Source: Paraconiothyrium sp. Pb-2020
Lineage: Eukaryota; Ascomycota; Dothideomycetes; Pleosporales; Didymosphaeriaceae
DNA: 64,000 nt
Assembly (NCBI GenBank): GCA_022419385.1
Contig: JAJUBI010000005.1
Coordinates: forward strand, 2,232,001 to 2,296,000
Direction: 5' to 3'
Shown here: in pieces, positions 1-10,705 of the stretch
Layout of the letters: each line of letters opens with the position of its first letter
Numbering within the stretch: the first letter of the stretch is position 1
Program-made: the position numbers and the translations under genes
Notes under the pieces: generated by a model
Told to the model about the DNA's origin: nothing
The model's input: only the letters and a program-made list of their open reading frames with translations
Database searches by the model: none

Positions 1-635
1 ATCATCTTCGTCTGACCTAGAGTACGTACGCCATGGATCTGGCGTGCGGCGCGTACTCAAGGAATTGCTGATGATGTGGCCATGCTGGCCTGACGCCGCC
101 GTGTGATTCTTTTCTCCCTTCGACTTGCCTGAGTCTAGTTTCTTCCTTCAATGTGGCGCCGCACTCCCGCATCGTCATCGCATTCGAGAGCGCCGTGCGC
201 ACAATCAGGCTGTGCAACGACGCACACAGATGGCGTTGTCATGCATGAGTCGTGAAGTTTCGAATGCGCGCATAGCCTCATCCCAGCCTGACTATGGGGG
301 CTGTGAACTCGTCGCACGAGCTCACCGGTGACGGGCGGACCCGGCTCTCATTTCGGATGTTAAGACGGCTTCGGGTGATACCGTTCGCAAAACTTACGAG
401 ACTGGGCGCGTAACGTGGTTTCGTACTTTGCCGTTCACATCCGTCTGACGGAACATGATGCTGGGCTAGGACTGGGGGCCCTGCAGTTGAGGCTCCGGAT
501 CGCTTTACTTTTCGAATATTAAACGAGGCGAACACGAGAAGATTCCTTTCGGGATTGTACACAGCAAGTCAACGTCCACTGAGTAGATGCGCGGTGTCGA
601 GCGCCTGGTTGCCTATCGCTCTAACGGGCAGACTT
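1..635. other. No gene recognised
   Basis: Only short overlapping open frames on both strands are present, none with a recognisable protein pattern or plausible splice structure. It probably holds the 3' flank of the DUF1115 gene and the flank of a gene outside the window. Confidence 0.5.
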
Positions 636-1010
636 TCAATCCTCATTGACATACCCCATTCCTTTCCTCCACCAGGCCCAAACGCCGAGCTCTTGTATTT
701 TTGCTCCAAAATCCTTGACGCTTTCCACCTCCTCTGCTTTCCCGTATGACACGTCTCCCTCTAAACTTTCAGGCGATTTCTCGCTCGGTTTTTTGACAAG
801 TTGGAAGTCTTTGTAACGTAGCCTTTGTACGGTGGATATCCAGTCTCTTACACCTGATTCTGTCCCTTGACAGTACATGATGCCGGGACAACCGCCATAG
901 CGCAGCAGGGCGTAGACATTATAGTTTGAAGCCGCGGCGCGGAGTTTTGCAACTTTCTTGCGCGAGGTTATGTGATGGGTGCGGATAAGGGCGTTGAATG
1001 TGGGAGGCAT
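636..1010 (-). CDS. DUF1115 / Prp3 C-terminal-domain protein (RWDD2-like)
   Basis: A single-exon 124-residue protein. It starts MPPTFNALIRTHHITSRKK and carries the pattern GCPGIMYCQG followed by a tryptophan (DWISTVQRLRYKDFQL), which fits the DUF1115 domain (Pfam name: Prp3 C-terminal domain), found alone in small fungal proteins and after an RWD domain in RWDD2-type proteins. The C-terminal stretch GVWAWWRKGMGY is also typical of the fungal members. No RWD domain is visible upstream, so this looks like the short stand-alone form. Function is not established for this form; a link to RNA processing is only by domain name. It is divergent from MRS2, with 242 bp between the two starts. Confidence 0.75.
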   Translation of the reverse strand: MPPTFNALIRTHHITSRKKVAKLRAAASNYNVYALLRYGGCPGIMYCQGTESGVRDWISTVQRLRYKDFQLVKKPSEKSPESLEGDVSYGKAEEVESVKDFGAKIQELGVWAWWRKGMGYVNED

Positions 1011-1252
1011 GCCATCTACTACTGTCTATCTTCTTGCATAGACACTGTCCTATCTTTTGGATGGTATATCATTGATCACACCAAGCCAGTGATGAACGTA
1101 CATACCGACCTCGGGAAACGCCCTCCCACGTGACGCGATGCGCTAGCGTATTTTTTGATTTTCCAGCACCTCAGACGTCACGGCTCTGAGCGAACGTTGG
1201 CAACCAACCGTATGGATCGCCGCCGAATATTCGAATCTGCGAATGGAGAGTT

Positions 1253-3067
1253 ATGAAGCTGATGCCGCTTCATAGGATCGCAGCCCCTTCGCCATCGGTG
1301 CTGAGTTTCCTGAGACATGCCCTCGAACCGACGAGCGCGCCTCGCGCGGTCCCGGGAGGACAAAGATGCGGTTATGCGACGGGCAGTATTGGGACAAGAG
1401 CAGGTGCTGGTGTAAGAGGTGGAAATACTGGGAGAAGCGGGGTAGCGTCCAGTAGAGGATTGAAGCCGCAGCAGGAAGCTTGTCTCGACCTAGGCACGAT
1501 ACAGTCGGAGAGGACTCTCTTCGCGCCGCAGCGGTTCGGTCGCAACATAGGGGCTGATGCGAGAAATTCCACCTTCCATCGACGAGCTTTCTCGACAACA
1601 GGCTTCAGCAAAGCATGGGAACTCTTTGGACGAAGAAAGCCGCGAGAGTCTCGTTCACTACCTGCGCCACCTCCTCTGAGCGAGGTCATGGGAGATGCTC
1701 CTATTCCGATTGGTTTCGAGAGCTTGGGCCGAATGACACGAGCGGCAAACGAGTTGAAGATGCGGTGTACGGAGCTGGACGAGCATGGCAACGTTACCAT
1801 GGTCAGTGGGGAGTTCAAGAAGAGCGAATTGATCGCTAAGGTAAACCGCGAATCTTCGAAGGACCAGACATGGTACTGATACGACTGCAGTACGGTCTTC
1901 TCCCGCGTGATCTCCGCAAGATCGACTCATCCCTCCTACCCAATATCCTCATTCGACCGACCGCTATTCTAATCAACCTCCTCCATATCCGTGCCCTGAT
2001 CAAGCACAATCGTGTACTAGTATTTGATGCATATGGTACCACGGATTCAAAGTCACAGTCTGTGTTCATGTACGACCTCGACTCGAAGCTTCGCCAGAAA
2101 GAGTCAGCCGTGACCGGAAATTTGGCTTACGAATTTCGTGCCCTGGAAGCCGTCCTCATCAGCGTCACGTTGAGCCTGGAGAAGGAATTTGAAGGTGTCA
2201 GTGAGCCGGTCATGCGTGTGCTCATGGAGCTTGAAGAGGACATCGACAGAGACAAATTACGATATCTCCTCGTGTACTCGAAGAAGCTAGGTTCCTTTGA
2301 GCAGAAAGCGAGATTGGTCAGGGACGCATTGAGCGAGCTTTTGGACGCCGATGATGACTTATCAGCTATGTACCTCTCCGAGAAGGCAGAAGGCGTAGAG
2401 CGTGAAGAAGACGACCACACCGAAGTTGAAATGCTGCTGGAGTCCTATCACAAAGTCGCGGACGAAATTGTTCAAGCAGCCGAGAACCTTGTGTCCAGCA
2501 TCCGCAATACCGAGGAGATGTATGTTGTCCCATCTTCATGACGTTCCTACCAAACGCATCGCTAACGTGTAATACAGCGTGAAAGCCATCCTAGATGCCA
2601 ACCGCAACTCCCTTATGCTCCTTGACCTCCGCTTCTCCATCCTCACCCTCGCACTAACGGCTGGCACTTTCGTCGCCGCCCTCTACGGCATGAACCTCAA
2701 GAACTTCATCGAAGAATCTGACTTCGGCTTCTGGGGCGTCTCCGCTTGGTGCACAGTCTTCGGCTGCATCGTAGCCGTCTACGGCATCCGCAAGTTGCGT
2801 CGTGTCCAACGGCTCAGTATGTGGGGCCATGGTGGCCAAAACAACAGCACGAAGGGAAACTGGGGCGTCGGCGCATGGGGCGGTAAGAGCAGAGACCCTG
2901 GTAGCCCTGGTGAGGTTATGGGTGTGCCACGCTTAAGAGCAGGAGAAAGTTTGGGTGATTTGATTCAAAGGGAGAGATTGCTTGCTAGGCGGCTGGCGAA
3001 GGCGGAGGCGCATGCTGAAGAGGCAGCGAGGACGGGTACTCCCGGTGTGGGCAAGCTGCGCTACTGA
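1253..3067 (+). CDS. MRS2: Mitochondrial inner-membrane magnesium channel Mrs2/Lpe10 (CorA family)
   Basis: Three exons: 1253-1840, 1891-2519 and 2578-3067, summing to 569 codons (568 residues). Intron 1 is GTAAAC...CTGCAG; intron 2 is GTATGT...TACAG and splits the Ile codon in the EEIVKAI segment. The start is followed by a Ser/Arg-rich, Ala-rich leader expected for mitochondrial import. The middle is a charged helical region; near the end comes LDLRFSILTLALTAGTFVAA (first membrane helix) followed by the family signature YGMN (here YGMNLKNF), then a second helix (WCTVFGCIVAVYGI) and a basic tail. In the family the GMN loop forms the pore entrance for Mg2+ uptake into the matrix. Length is near the fungal norm. 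Yeast has two paralogues (MRS2 and LPE10/MFM1), which cannot be separated here. Confidence 0.93.
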
Positions 3068-3749
3068 GCAGTGACTTGTAAGCGCGATGTCTTTTCTGTT
3101 GGTCTTTTTCACTCTCTGTTCTGATGCGTGTGGTTCTCTACTCAGATATCCCTCTGCTGCGATTCTTTCTGTTGTAATAGAGGCGCGCATAGACTTGGTG
3201 GATTGTATGATATGGGTTTACATATGGGCATAGCGGGCGGCGTTGTCGGAGCATATGGTCGTCAGCGGTCAGAGCAGAGTTGATGGTACTGCATATACCG
3301 TGTACGAGTATGTAAAATAGTATCGTGCATAACGTGTTCAAAGCTCCCGCTGCTTTCGTTCCCAACTTGCGGTGGCCTTTGATGTAGGCTCTTGTCGGAA
3401 AGTTGACTGGCTAATACCATCTTAGAAGGGCCATCGAAGTCTGTTGTCGAAACTTAGAAACGAGACCAAGAGTACAAGCCAAACATGCTTCCCATTCATC
3501 GTCCCAGAGTCTATGAGCCCACCAAACCCACCCACTCTAGCACCTCGCCCCTAATCGAGTATCGCTGCATAAATACTTGAAATAGAACTCTAGCTATAGG
3601 GGTCTTTAAATATAGGAGATCGGTAGCAAGCCACCTCCTATGCCGAATCGAAGCCAACCGCAACGCATCCATCACACATAACACTGAGAGTACATAAAAC
3701 ATAGCCTGTCATACTCTCATACAGTTCATTTCCCATCCGTGGTAGGCAT
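3068..3749. other. Convergent 3' flanks of MRS2 and ADE4
   Basis: No supported gene. Short open frames on the minus strand (around 3138-3365 and 3511-3702) have no recognisable pattern. The region lies between two gene ends and most likely holds both 3' untranslated regions. Confidence 0.5.
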
Positions 3750-5625
3750 TTAAGGGTGGTCATTCAGGTTGTGAAGACTAATATCTTGGCTTGAAGCAAC
3801 GCGAATCTCCTCCAAGCTAGGTCTGCGGCTTGAGTCTTTGCTGTTGACTTTTGCGGTGCCGTTAGCAAGACTGACACCGTTCAAAGGACCCCAGTCTGGA
3901 CTTCCGTTGTCGGCGGGAATGACGTTGCCATGCTGGTCGACTTCCTACACAATTATCAGTACAGTACCATAGAGATTGTGGACAATATTTAAACTTACGA
4001 CTCCTTTAGCAGCCATGCGGATTTGCTTTTGGTCTGCTACACCATGCATCACTGCCTCGCGAGCCTTCTCCACGACCTTTTTCTTCTTGCTCTCTCCTCG
4101 CACCTTTTCGAGATGCTCGAAGTAGCCTTCGTCTACTGGGGTGACGTACTTTCCGCAGAAGACGCCTACCTCGAACTCCTGCTCTGCCGGGTTGCGAGGT
4201 GAAAGTGACGCACAGGCACGTACAAGGTCCTCTAGATTCTGATAGATGACATCGTCTGCGCCGATGTGCTTGGCTATAGCAGTCGAGTCTCGGTGGTGGG
4301 CAATCAGTTCTGATGATGATGCAAGATCGATACCATAGATATGTGCGTTGGTGATCGGAGGTGCGCAGGAAGCGAAGTAGACCTTCTTTGCACCGGCTTC
4401 TCTGGTCATGAGAACGATCTCGCGCGATGTGGTTCCTCGGACAATGGAGTCATCGACCAATAACACGTTCTTGTCCTTGAACTTCTTTGGCATGGGGTTC
4501 AGCTTTGCACGGACACCTTTCTGTCGAAGTTTCTGGGACGGCATGATGAAGGTGCGGAAAATGTACCGGTTCTTAACGAAACCCTGAACATAGGGCTTGT
4601 CGAGCGCTTCAGCTACGCAGATGGCGGAGGTGATGCTAGTCTCCGGAATGGGCATCACAACGTCGATCTCGGCCAGCCTCTCCGGACCAAGTTGGCTTTT
4701 GATTGCCTCGGCCAATGTGAAACCCATGTTACGGCGACTCTCATCAACATCGATGCCGTCGATGACGCTGTCAGGGCGCGCAAAGTAAACATACTCAAAG
4801 ATATCAGGTGTGTACTTCAGCAGTGGGTGTACTTGCTTAAAAACGGGATCTTCGCCCTTCTCGATAAAGACGGCTTGACCTGGCAAGATATCTTTGAAAT
4901 CCTTGTAGCCACACTGGACCAAGGCCACACTTTCCGAGGCCATCATGTAGTCTTTACCGGTACCACACTCTGAGGGCTTGGACCCCAAGACTAGGGGGCG
5001 AATACCATAGGGGTCGCGGAAGCCGATCAAGCCAAAGCCGGCAAGCATGGCCACACATGCCCACCCGCCAACACAGCGCTTATACATCCGTTCCAGTGCT
5101 GCGAAGCAATCGTTGGCGTTGATACGGGCCTTTCCGGTCTCGTTGAGCTCATTTGCGAAGATGTTGAGCATCAGCTCGCTGTCGCTCTCTGTATTGATAT
5201 GCCTATGTGCCTCCTTATCCAAATGCTCGCGCAGTGCCGGCGCGTTGATAAGATTACCGTTGTGGCTCATGGCGATACCGTACGGGCTGTTGACGTAGAA
5301 GGGTTGTGCCTCAGAGTTGGCGCTGCTTCCAGCAGTTGGGTATCGAAGGTGACCAAGGCCCATGAAGCCGGGGAGGTCTGAGACGCGGGCGCCGTCCTGG
5401 AAGACCCTGGAGGCCATGCCATTTCCCTTGCACTGGTGAAAGCGACCGCGAGAGTCACCGCTTACAATGCCCGCCGCATCCTGTCCACGGTGTTGTAAGA
5501 GGTATAACGCCTCGTGTACCTCGCTGGCGGCGTGTGTGGATTTCCTTTGCGTCTTAGCATAACTCTGTTGAGGTGCTTATGGTCTCTTACGGATCCGCGT
5601 GGATCACGGCGATGATACCGCACAT
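3750..5625 (-). CDS. ADE4: Amidophosphoribosyltransferase (purine synthesis, first step)
   Basis: Catalyses transfer of the glutamine amide to PRPP, giving phosphoribosylamine. Three exons on the minus strand: 5591-5625 (only 35 nt, encoding MCGIIAVIHADP), 3999-5523 and 3750-3943/3944, giving about 584 residues. The exon 1 donor GTAAGA and a GCTAAG branch site in intron 1 support the tiny first exon, which supplies the Cys2 nucleophile of the N-terminal glutaminase domain. Exon 2 continues with LLQHRGQDAAGI, HLRYPTAGSS and SHNGNL (glutaminase), then the PRPP-binding loop VLLVDDSIVRGTTSREI. Exon 3 adds a fungal C-terminal tail rich in Ser and Asn after a GTAAGT donor. Without exons 1 and 3 the frame would appear to start late at MASRVF and run into intron sequence. 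Confidence 0.95.
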
Positions 5626-6582
5626 GATAAACACAGTAATGTGAACGTTGTCTCAATCGAAGTCTAAGAACCACGCGTTAGCTGTTTATCGGGGAAAAAA
5701 GCGGCGGCGGATTGATAGTGGGAATGCTCGGTCAGGAAGTCTTTTAGCGCTCATGCCCGAAGGTCGCAAGTCTAACATCTTAAATATATGACGAGATCAT
5801 CATAGTGAGGGATTTTGGTGGGCGTTGCATGTAGGTAAATACGCACCTATGACTTGGCTCTTGAATGCCCCGCGGATGGTTCAGTCGTCAGTGAAGGCGG
5901 GGTGTATAGAGAGATAGTGGCCAGAGCAGGCAGTCAGTACAGCGCAAGGTCCATGGTCTGGGCCAGTAGCGTAGACGACGATTGGGCTCGTGAAAAGGTT
6001 GGGGCTGTCGTCCCAGGAGTGGCCGCACATGGTTGTTAATCTTTGGTAGCTTTTTCCGCGTTTTTAGGTTGAAGATTTTCTGCCCGAAACTCCTCCGGCT
6101 TCGCGGCCTTGGCGCAGTCCACCGCCCGTTCCCCACGTGAACCAGCATCCCTCCCGCCCCTAGCCCGCATACTACCGGCATTTGCGCGTATTGTGATTTG
6201 CTTCGCGTCAAGATTTTACATGCAGGCTGACTTGTGACGAAAGACTTTGCAGCAGTTGCCGCGTCCACATATCCGCGACCACTAACCACTAACCGCTGTC
6301 CCAGGGCTGCATCAAACAGTGCCAAAACCACAGGAAGGGAAACCAGTAACCCGATGGAACTTGTTATATGACGCAGCACCATCTTTGTTTACCAGACGCA
6401 GCACCACAGCATGATGCAGGGTACGGACGAAAGAGTGGTCCATTAGGAGGAAAGTACTATGTCCATTCATTCGCGCTTTTGCTAAAAAGGGCACTATCCG
6501 CCCAGAACAACCCATACGTAATAGACAAGAAAACATGTGAACCATTGCGACTCCCAACCCCTAGAATATGCTGGCTGCCAGA
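5626..6582. other. Intergenic: ADE4 upstream region and 3' flank of the GH76 gene
   Basis: No supported gene. A 164-codon minus frame at 5888-6382 begins with a hydrophobic stretch, but the rest is Arg/Pro-rich and unlike a folded protein. Promoter elements for ADE4 should lie close to 5626-5800; I cannot assign any with confidence. Confidence 0.45.
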
Positions 6583-8042
6583 TTAATTTGCTACCATCCA
6601 CCACGCACCCGCAAGGATACCAATCAGGACCACGGTAGTAAGGAAGCCAGCTCCAGCCTTGTCGCCAGTGGTAATCTCGGAGAACACAATGGGGTCGTTT
6701 TCGGCTTCGCCTCCAGCGGAGGGATCACTCTTGGAGGTGCCACCCTTCGTCTCCGTAACGGGTCCGGAGACATTGGTGATTAGAAGGTTTTGGATGATTT
6801 CCATGGCGGCCATCTGCTCTCCGACACCGGTGGAGCCATCATTCTGGCCGTTGTTGTACCAGCGAAGGCCGCATTGGGAACCACTGCCGGCATTGCACTG
6901 CTTTGCGGCGGCGGCGGCGGAAGTCCGAACCTTTGTCCACATCAAATCCTTTGTGAAGGGAGCGACGAGCATAGTGTAGCCCATCCAGCGAGCCAGGTAG
7001 GCCTTGAAAGACCTTTGATCGGTGTTGCACTTGCCGTTGAGCTCGCATGCGACCTCATACATGACGTCGTCTTTAAAGAAGGTGTCGCCCATCGTCTTGA
7101 TCATTTGGGTGATTCTAGTCTTCCAGACCTCATCTTGGGTCTGAATACTGTCAGTCAAACGTCTAGTAGTAGTATGAAGCTTACTTACAGCATTCCACAT
7201 GGCAGCAGCACCGGACAAATGCACACCCAGGTTGTAGGTCCACTGGATTTGGTTGATTTCGGTGCAGTTCTTCCCCTCGTCACTACCGTCATAGAAGTGG
7301 AGATCCTTATCAAAGAGGCCAATACGTGATTCCCAGTTCCAGGTCTTGATAGCCTCTTTAGAGTAGGTATCGTTGCCGGTGTACTTGTACAGGCGGGCAG
7401 CGATATTGAAATAGCATCCGTTGGAAATGGTGTTCCGGTAGGTGTAGCCGTTGTTGAACTGGTAAATTTGCCAATTCAGACCGCCACCGCAAGTCTTGTC
7501 GTTCCAACGGCCGGCCTGAGTGTTGAACACAGCCTGTGCAAGTGCCAGCCATGAGGGCCCTGCCAAGTCGCCGGTAGTGGGTAGATCGGGTAGCTTGTTC
7601 TCTGCCGCAGACATAGCAGCCATGCCCCAGAAAGCCTGATCATCGTTGCCCAGCGACTTGCTCTGATTGCCCGGCATGAAAGCGTTGTATTGTCCAATCT
7701 GGTGTTGCATAGCCTGCGTAGTGATGTTGTTGTATTGATCGTCGCCCGTGTAGTACCAGTAGTCAATGAAGGCACCAAACATTGCACCGGCCTCCCACCA
7801 ATAGTATGGGTCTGGTAGATTGCCTGGGACATCACCAGGGTTATCGCCCGTGTACAGTTTGCGCATACCCGCCGCGGCAACGCCTGCAGCTTTCTTAATA
7901 GAGGCTGGATCGGTCAGCGGTGTTGGTGGGGAGCGATACAGGGCATACCTGGATCATCTAGATTCAGTTCAATGGCGCCTGCACCAGACAGCAACAGAGC
8001 CGAGGCGCTCAAGGCGCTGAGCGCCGAAGAAGCGAACTTCAT
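6583..8042 (-). CDS. GPI-anchored GH76 mannan endo-1,6-alpha-mannosidase (Dcw1/Dfg5 type)
   Basis: Acts at the plasma membrane/cell wall; family members are thought to cross-link GPI-anchored mannoproteins to wall glucan through alpha-1,6-mannose. Three exons: 7949-8042, 7189-7904 and 6583-7140, giving 455 residues. The 48-nt second intron (GTAAGTAAGC...ATTCAG) is a multiple of three and open, so intron retention would only add 16 residues. The protein starts with a signal peptide (MKFASSALSALSASALLLSG), continues with LDDPASIKKAAG, YYWWEAGAMFG and the GNDDQAFWGMAAMSAAE segment that carries the catalytic Asp pair in this family, and ends with a hydrophobic tail (GAGFLTTVVLIGILAGAWW) expected of a GPI-attachment signal. 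Fungi usually have several paralogues; which one this is cannot be told. Confidence 0.93.
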
Positions 8043-9185
8043 TATGTGTGATATACAGCCAGCGTCCTAGACGGTGGTTTTGAGCATGCGAGCCCAAGCG
8101 TCAGGTGTGAAGGAAGCTCGACGGAGAGGAAGCAGCCGATCTGCTCTGGAAGTGGCGGCCAAGTAGTGGTATGTCGAGCGAAGGTAGAGAGAGTGACGTT
8201 GTCGAGGTGTGAGTGCTGTCGTTCGGCGGCTGGGTGAAACGAGCGACAGGGCGGCGACGAAGGCGAATCTGCAGAGGTGCGCAAAGGGTGGTATTAAGAA
8301 GCAAATGGCAGGAAGTGGAGCAGCGGGGTGAAAGAGCGTGGTGGAGTGGGCGCGCGGCAGTGGAGCTGGTTTTGGTGGTTGTCTTCGCAGTCGTTAGTCG
8401 ACGCCCCCGTAGTGGCAGAGATTCAGGGGAGCGGCAAGCTAGCGGGCTCGTCGGACTTGTCGCAGGCTGCCAGGGTTCACGGCGCCAAGGATGGACCTTC
8501 ACCTTCGTCCGAACAATAAGCCCCAGCGCTGGATGCAGGTCGTGGTGCTCGCAGAAGTCGTCGCCGGGCAGCGTCGGGCAGTCTGCACGCTCGCTGCAGC
8601 GCCCTCGTTGTTCTTCAACTCGTTGCCCGCCAGCCAGGGAAGCCCGCCCTGGTGCGCTGCGCGTCTCAGCCCGCTTCACAGACTCGGCGCCGTGAATAGC
8701 AGCACCGGGGTACGTAATCGCCAGGGCTCCGCTTTGTCGCCACGGCACCCCAATAAAGTTGCCTGGGCGGGCGTGCAAGTAGAAGGCCGGACACGGCACG
8801 TGACGGGTCCCGGGGTGGCGCAGAGCGGTGCAGACATCATCAGCAGCAGCAGCAGCAGCAATAACAATAAGACTGCACATCTGGCCCGTCCTGTTCACGC
8901 GGCATTCACACTCTTGCCTGTTCGAGCGGACGCACGTTGCATACCCGTCACCCGGTAAATTTGTTGTGTTCGAGCTGCGAAGGTTGCACCAGCTACCAGC
9001 CTCAGCCTCCCGCTCAAACCGCTCTGACCAACTGGAAACACTTGTTGTCGCCTCGCCAGCTCTTCCGACCGCAGTCCTCTTCCTCCACACCACCACACGC
9101 CCATCTCCACCGCTATCACCACTGCGCTTTTGACCACCACCCCCGTCGAATCCCACCTAAAAACACATCGCCGTTCATCCTCGCC
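8043..9185. other. Divergent upstream region of the GH76 gene and SNC1
   Basis: The two genes start at 8042 (-) and 9186 (+), so both promoters and 5' leaders lie here. Long overlapping frames (for example 351 codons on the minus strand at 8101-9156) reflect GC-rich sequence and have Arg/Ser/Thr-rich translations without any family pattern. A short CAG repeat lies at 8841-8858. Pyrimidine-rich sequence before 9186 fits the SNC1 leader. Confidence 0.5.
8841..8858. repeat. (CAG)6 trinucleotide microsatellite
   Basis: Six perfect CAG units followed by CAATAACAATAA. It is non-coding in the models given here and lies in the divergent promoter between the GH76 gene and SNC1. Confidence 0.8.
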
Positions 9186-9854
9186 ATGGCCGACCGCGAG
9201 CAGCCCTACGACCCGTATATTCCCGCCGCCGGCAATGCTCCCCAGGGAGGCGCCCAAGGCCAGAGCGGGAACCACCGCACCGCGGCCCTCCAAGCGGTAC
9301 GTCATTCTCGTGCAGTCGCTTGATGCGCACCGCGATGGCCCTGTCCTAGCGACCGTTGCGGAGATCCGGCGACAAGGTCGCGGACAGTTGGCATACGCTT
9401 GTATGACCGGCGACGACCGCCTCAAAGGCTATGCACCTTCGCGGTGGCTCGCCATGGCCAGCTTCTCCATCGCATGGCTTTCGCGGGAGCTTTCGGCTAC
9501 CCCTTAGCATATGCACGTAATGAACATGGTCGCTGACATCACTCGGTGACAGGAAATCGACAGCACCGTCGGAATCATGCGCGACAACATCAACAAGGTC
9601 TCAGAACGAGGCGCCCGCCTGGATTCGCTCCAGGACAAAACCGACAATCTGGCTACCTCGGCCCAGGGCTTCCGAAGGGGCGCCAACCGCGTGCGCAAGC
9701 AGATGTGGTGGAAGGACATGAAGATGCGCATGTGCCTCATCGTGGGCATCATCATTCTGCTCATCGTCATCATTGTCCCGTCTGGTAAGTCTGGGATGCT
9801 GTCGTGGGCAATGCAGCGCTGACCGGAACAGTGGTTGCAACGAAACATACCTAA
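9186..9854 (+). CDS. SNC1: R-SNARE synaptobrevin (Snc1/SncA)
   Basis: Vesicle SNARE for exocytosis and endocytic recycling. Three exons: 9186-9296, 9553-9784 and 9832-9854, 121 residues. Exon 1 encodes a short flexible N-terminus (MADREQPYDPYIPAAGN). Exon 2 holds the SNARE helix: DSTVGIMRDNINKVSERGAR, with the zero-layer arginine at residue 56, then DKTDNLATSAQGFRRGANR, the basic-aromatic juxtamembrane KQMWWKDMK and a C-terminal anchor (CLIVGIIILLIVIIVPS). Exon 3 adds VVATKHT and the stop. Intron 1 is 256 nt, much longer than the other introns in the window, and sits exactly between the variable N-terminus and the SNARE motif. Confidence 0.95.
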
Positions 9855-10705
9855 AGTATACATACCCCAAATAGCTAGTAATACGAGGAGGAGAGAACTA
9901 AGACACCGGAGCTAATGCCGACACGACATGGCTTGCACGGGTAGTCGACGATACTGGGTCTGTAAGTTTAGGTCTACGGCGAACTGGGAGCGACGGGACG
10001 GCTTCTTTTCTTGTCTTTCTCTGCATTTGAACGATCGGTCTGTGGCGGGATGCAATTGCTTTCCTGCTTTAGGACGCCCCTGCTTTGCGATACCTGAAGA
10101 GGAGCTCTTGGCATGTGGTAGATGATATCAATGGAGCTTCAACAAGTGCTTGTTTTCGGTAATTTGTTCTGCGGGTGCGACCGCCATGCGATCATCCTGC
10201 GACTAACCGTGAGAGGTACGGACCAAACGGTCCATGGATATTGTGAATACGAGATGCAGGACATGTGAGTGCCCAGCTGGCAGCAGTTCGTCGTCAGTGT
10301 GATTGTTTTTGGCCTCTCTGGAAGGCCGGGCAGGACCGAACGGGCGTAGCAACCTGGGCCAGGCGACAAATTTGCTCGTGTACAAGCAGTGAGAAGGGCC
10401 GCGCACGATGATGTAGCATGCGCTCTTTGCAGGCATTGAATTTTCTCGCTGCACCCCAGGCCCAATCATCGACCGAGGCCCTGGGCCAACGAATCGCCGT
10501 CGCGCCACTCTTGCGGGGAGGAGCTGGCTTGCGGAGCGTTATCGGCCATCAAGCGAATTTTTTGACGCAACGGGTCCAGGGCAGGCAGCTTTATCTGATC
10601 AAGACTCCCGGCTCTCTCACGCCTCCTCACCAATTCGCCCTCTCCACTCCACCGCCGCGCCCAGAGAGAGCCGCAGAGGCCGAGGCAGCGAGAACATCAG
10701 TCACC
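9855..10705. other. Intergenic: 3' flank of SNC1 and leader of ARG5,6
   Basis: No supported gene. The open frame continuing upstream of the chosen ARG5,6 start (in-frame ATG at 10418) has no mitochondrial-leader character and passes through pyrimidine-rich sequence typical of a fungal 5' leader, so it is treated as untranslated. Confidence 0.5.

Noticed and set aside
5888..6382. 164-codon minus frame with a hydrophobic start
   Set aside because: After the first 25 residues the composition is Arg/Pro-rich and unstructured; no homology pattern and no splice support.
8101..9156. 351-codon open frame on the minus strand
   Set aside because: Low-complexity Arg/Ser/Thr/Pro-rich translation in a GC-rich divergent promoter; overlaps the SNC1 leader and has no family pattern.
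10418..10705. Upstream in-frame extension of ARG5,6
   Set aside because: The extension has no mitochondrial-leader character, while the ATG at 10706 is followed directly by a typical import leader.
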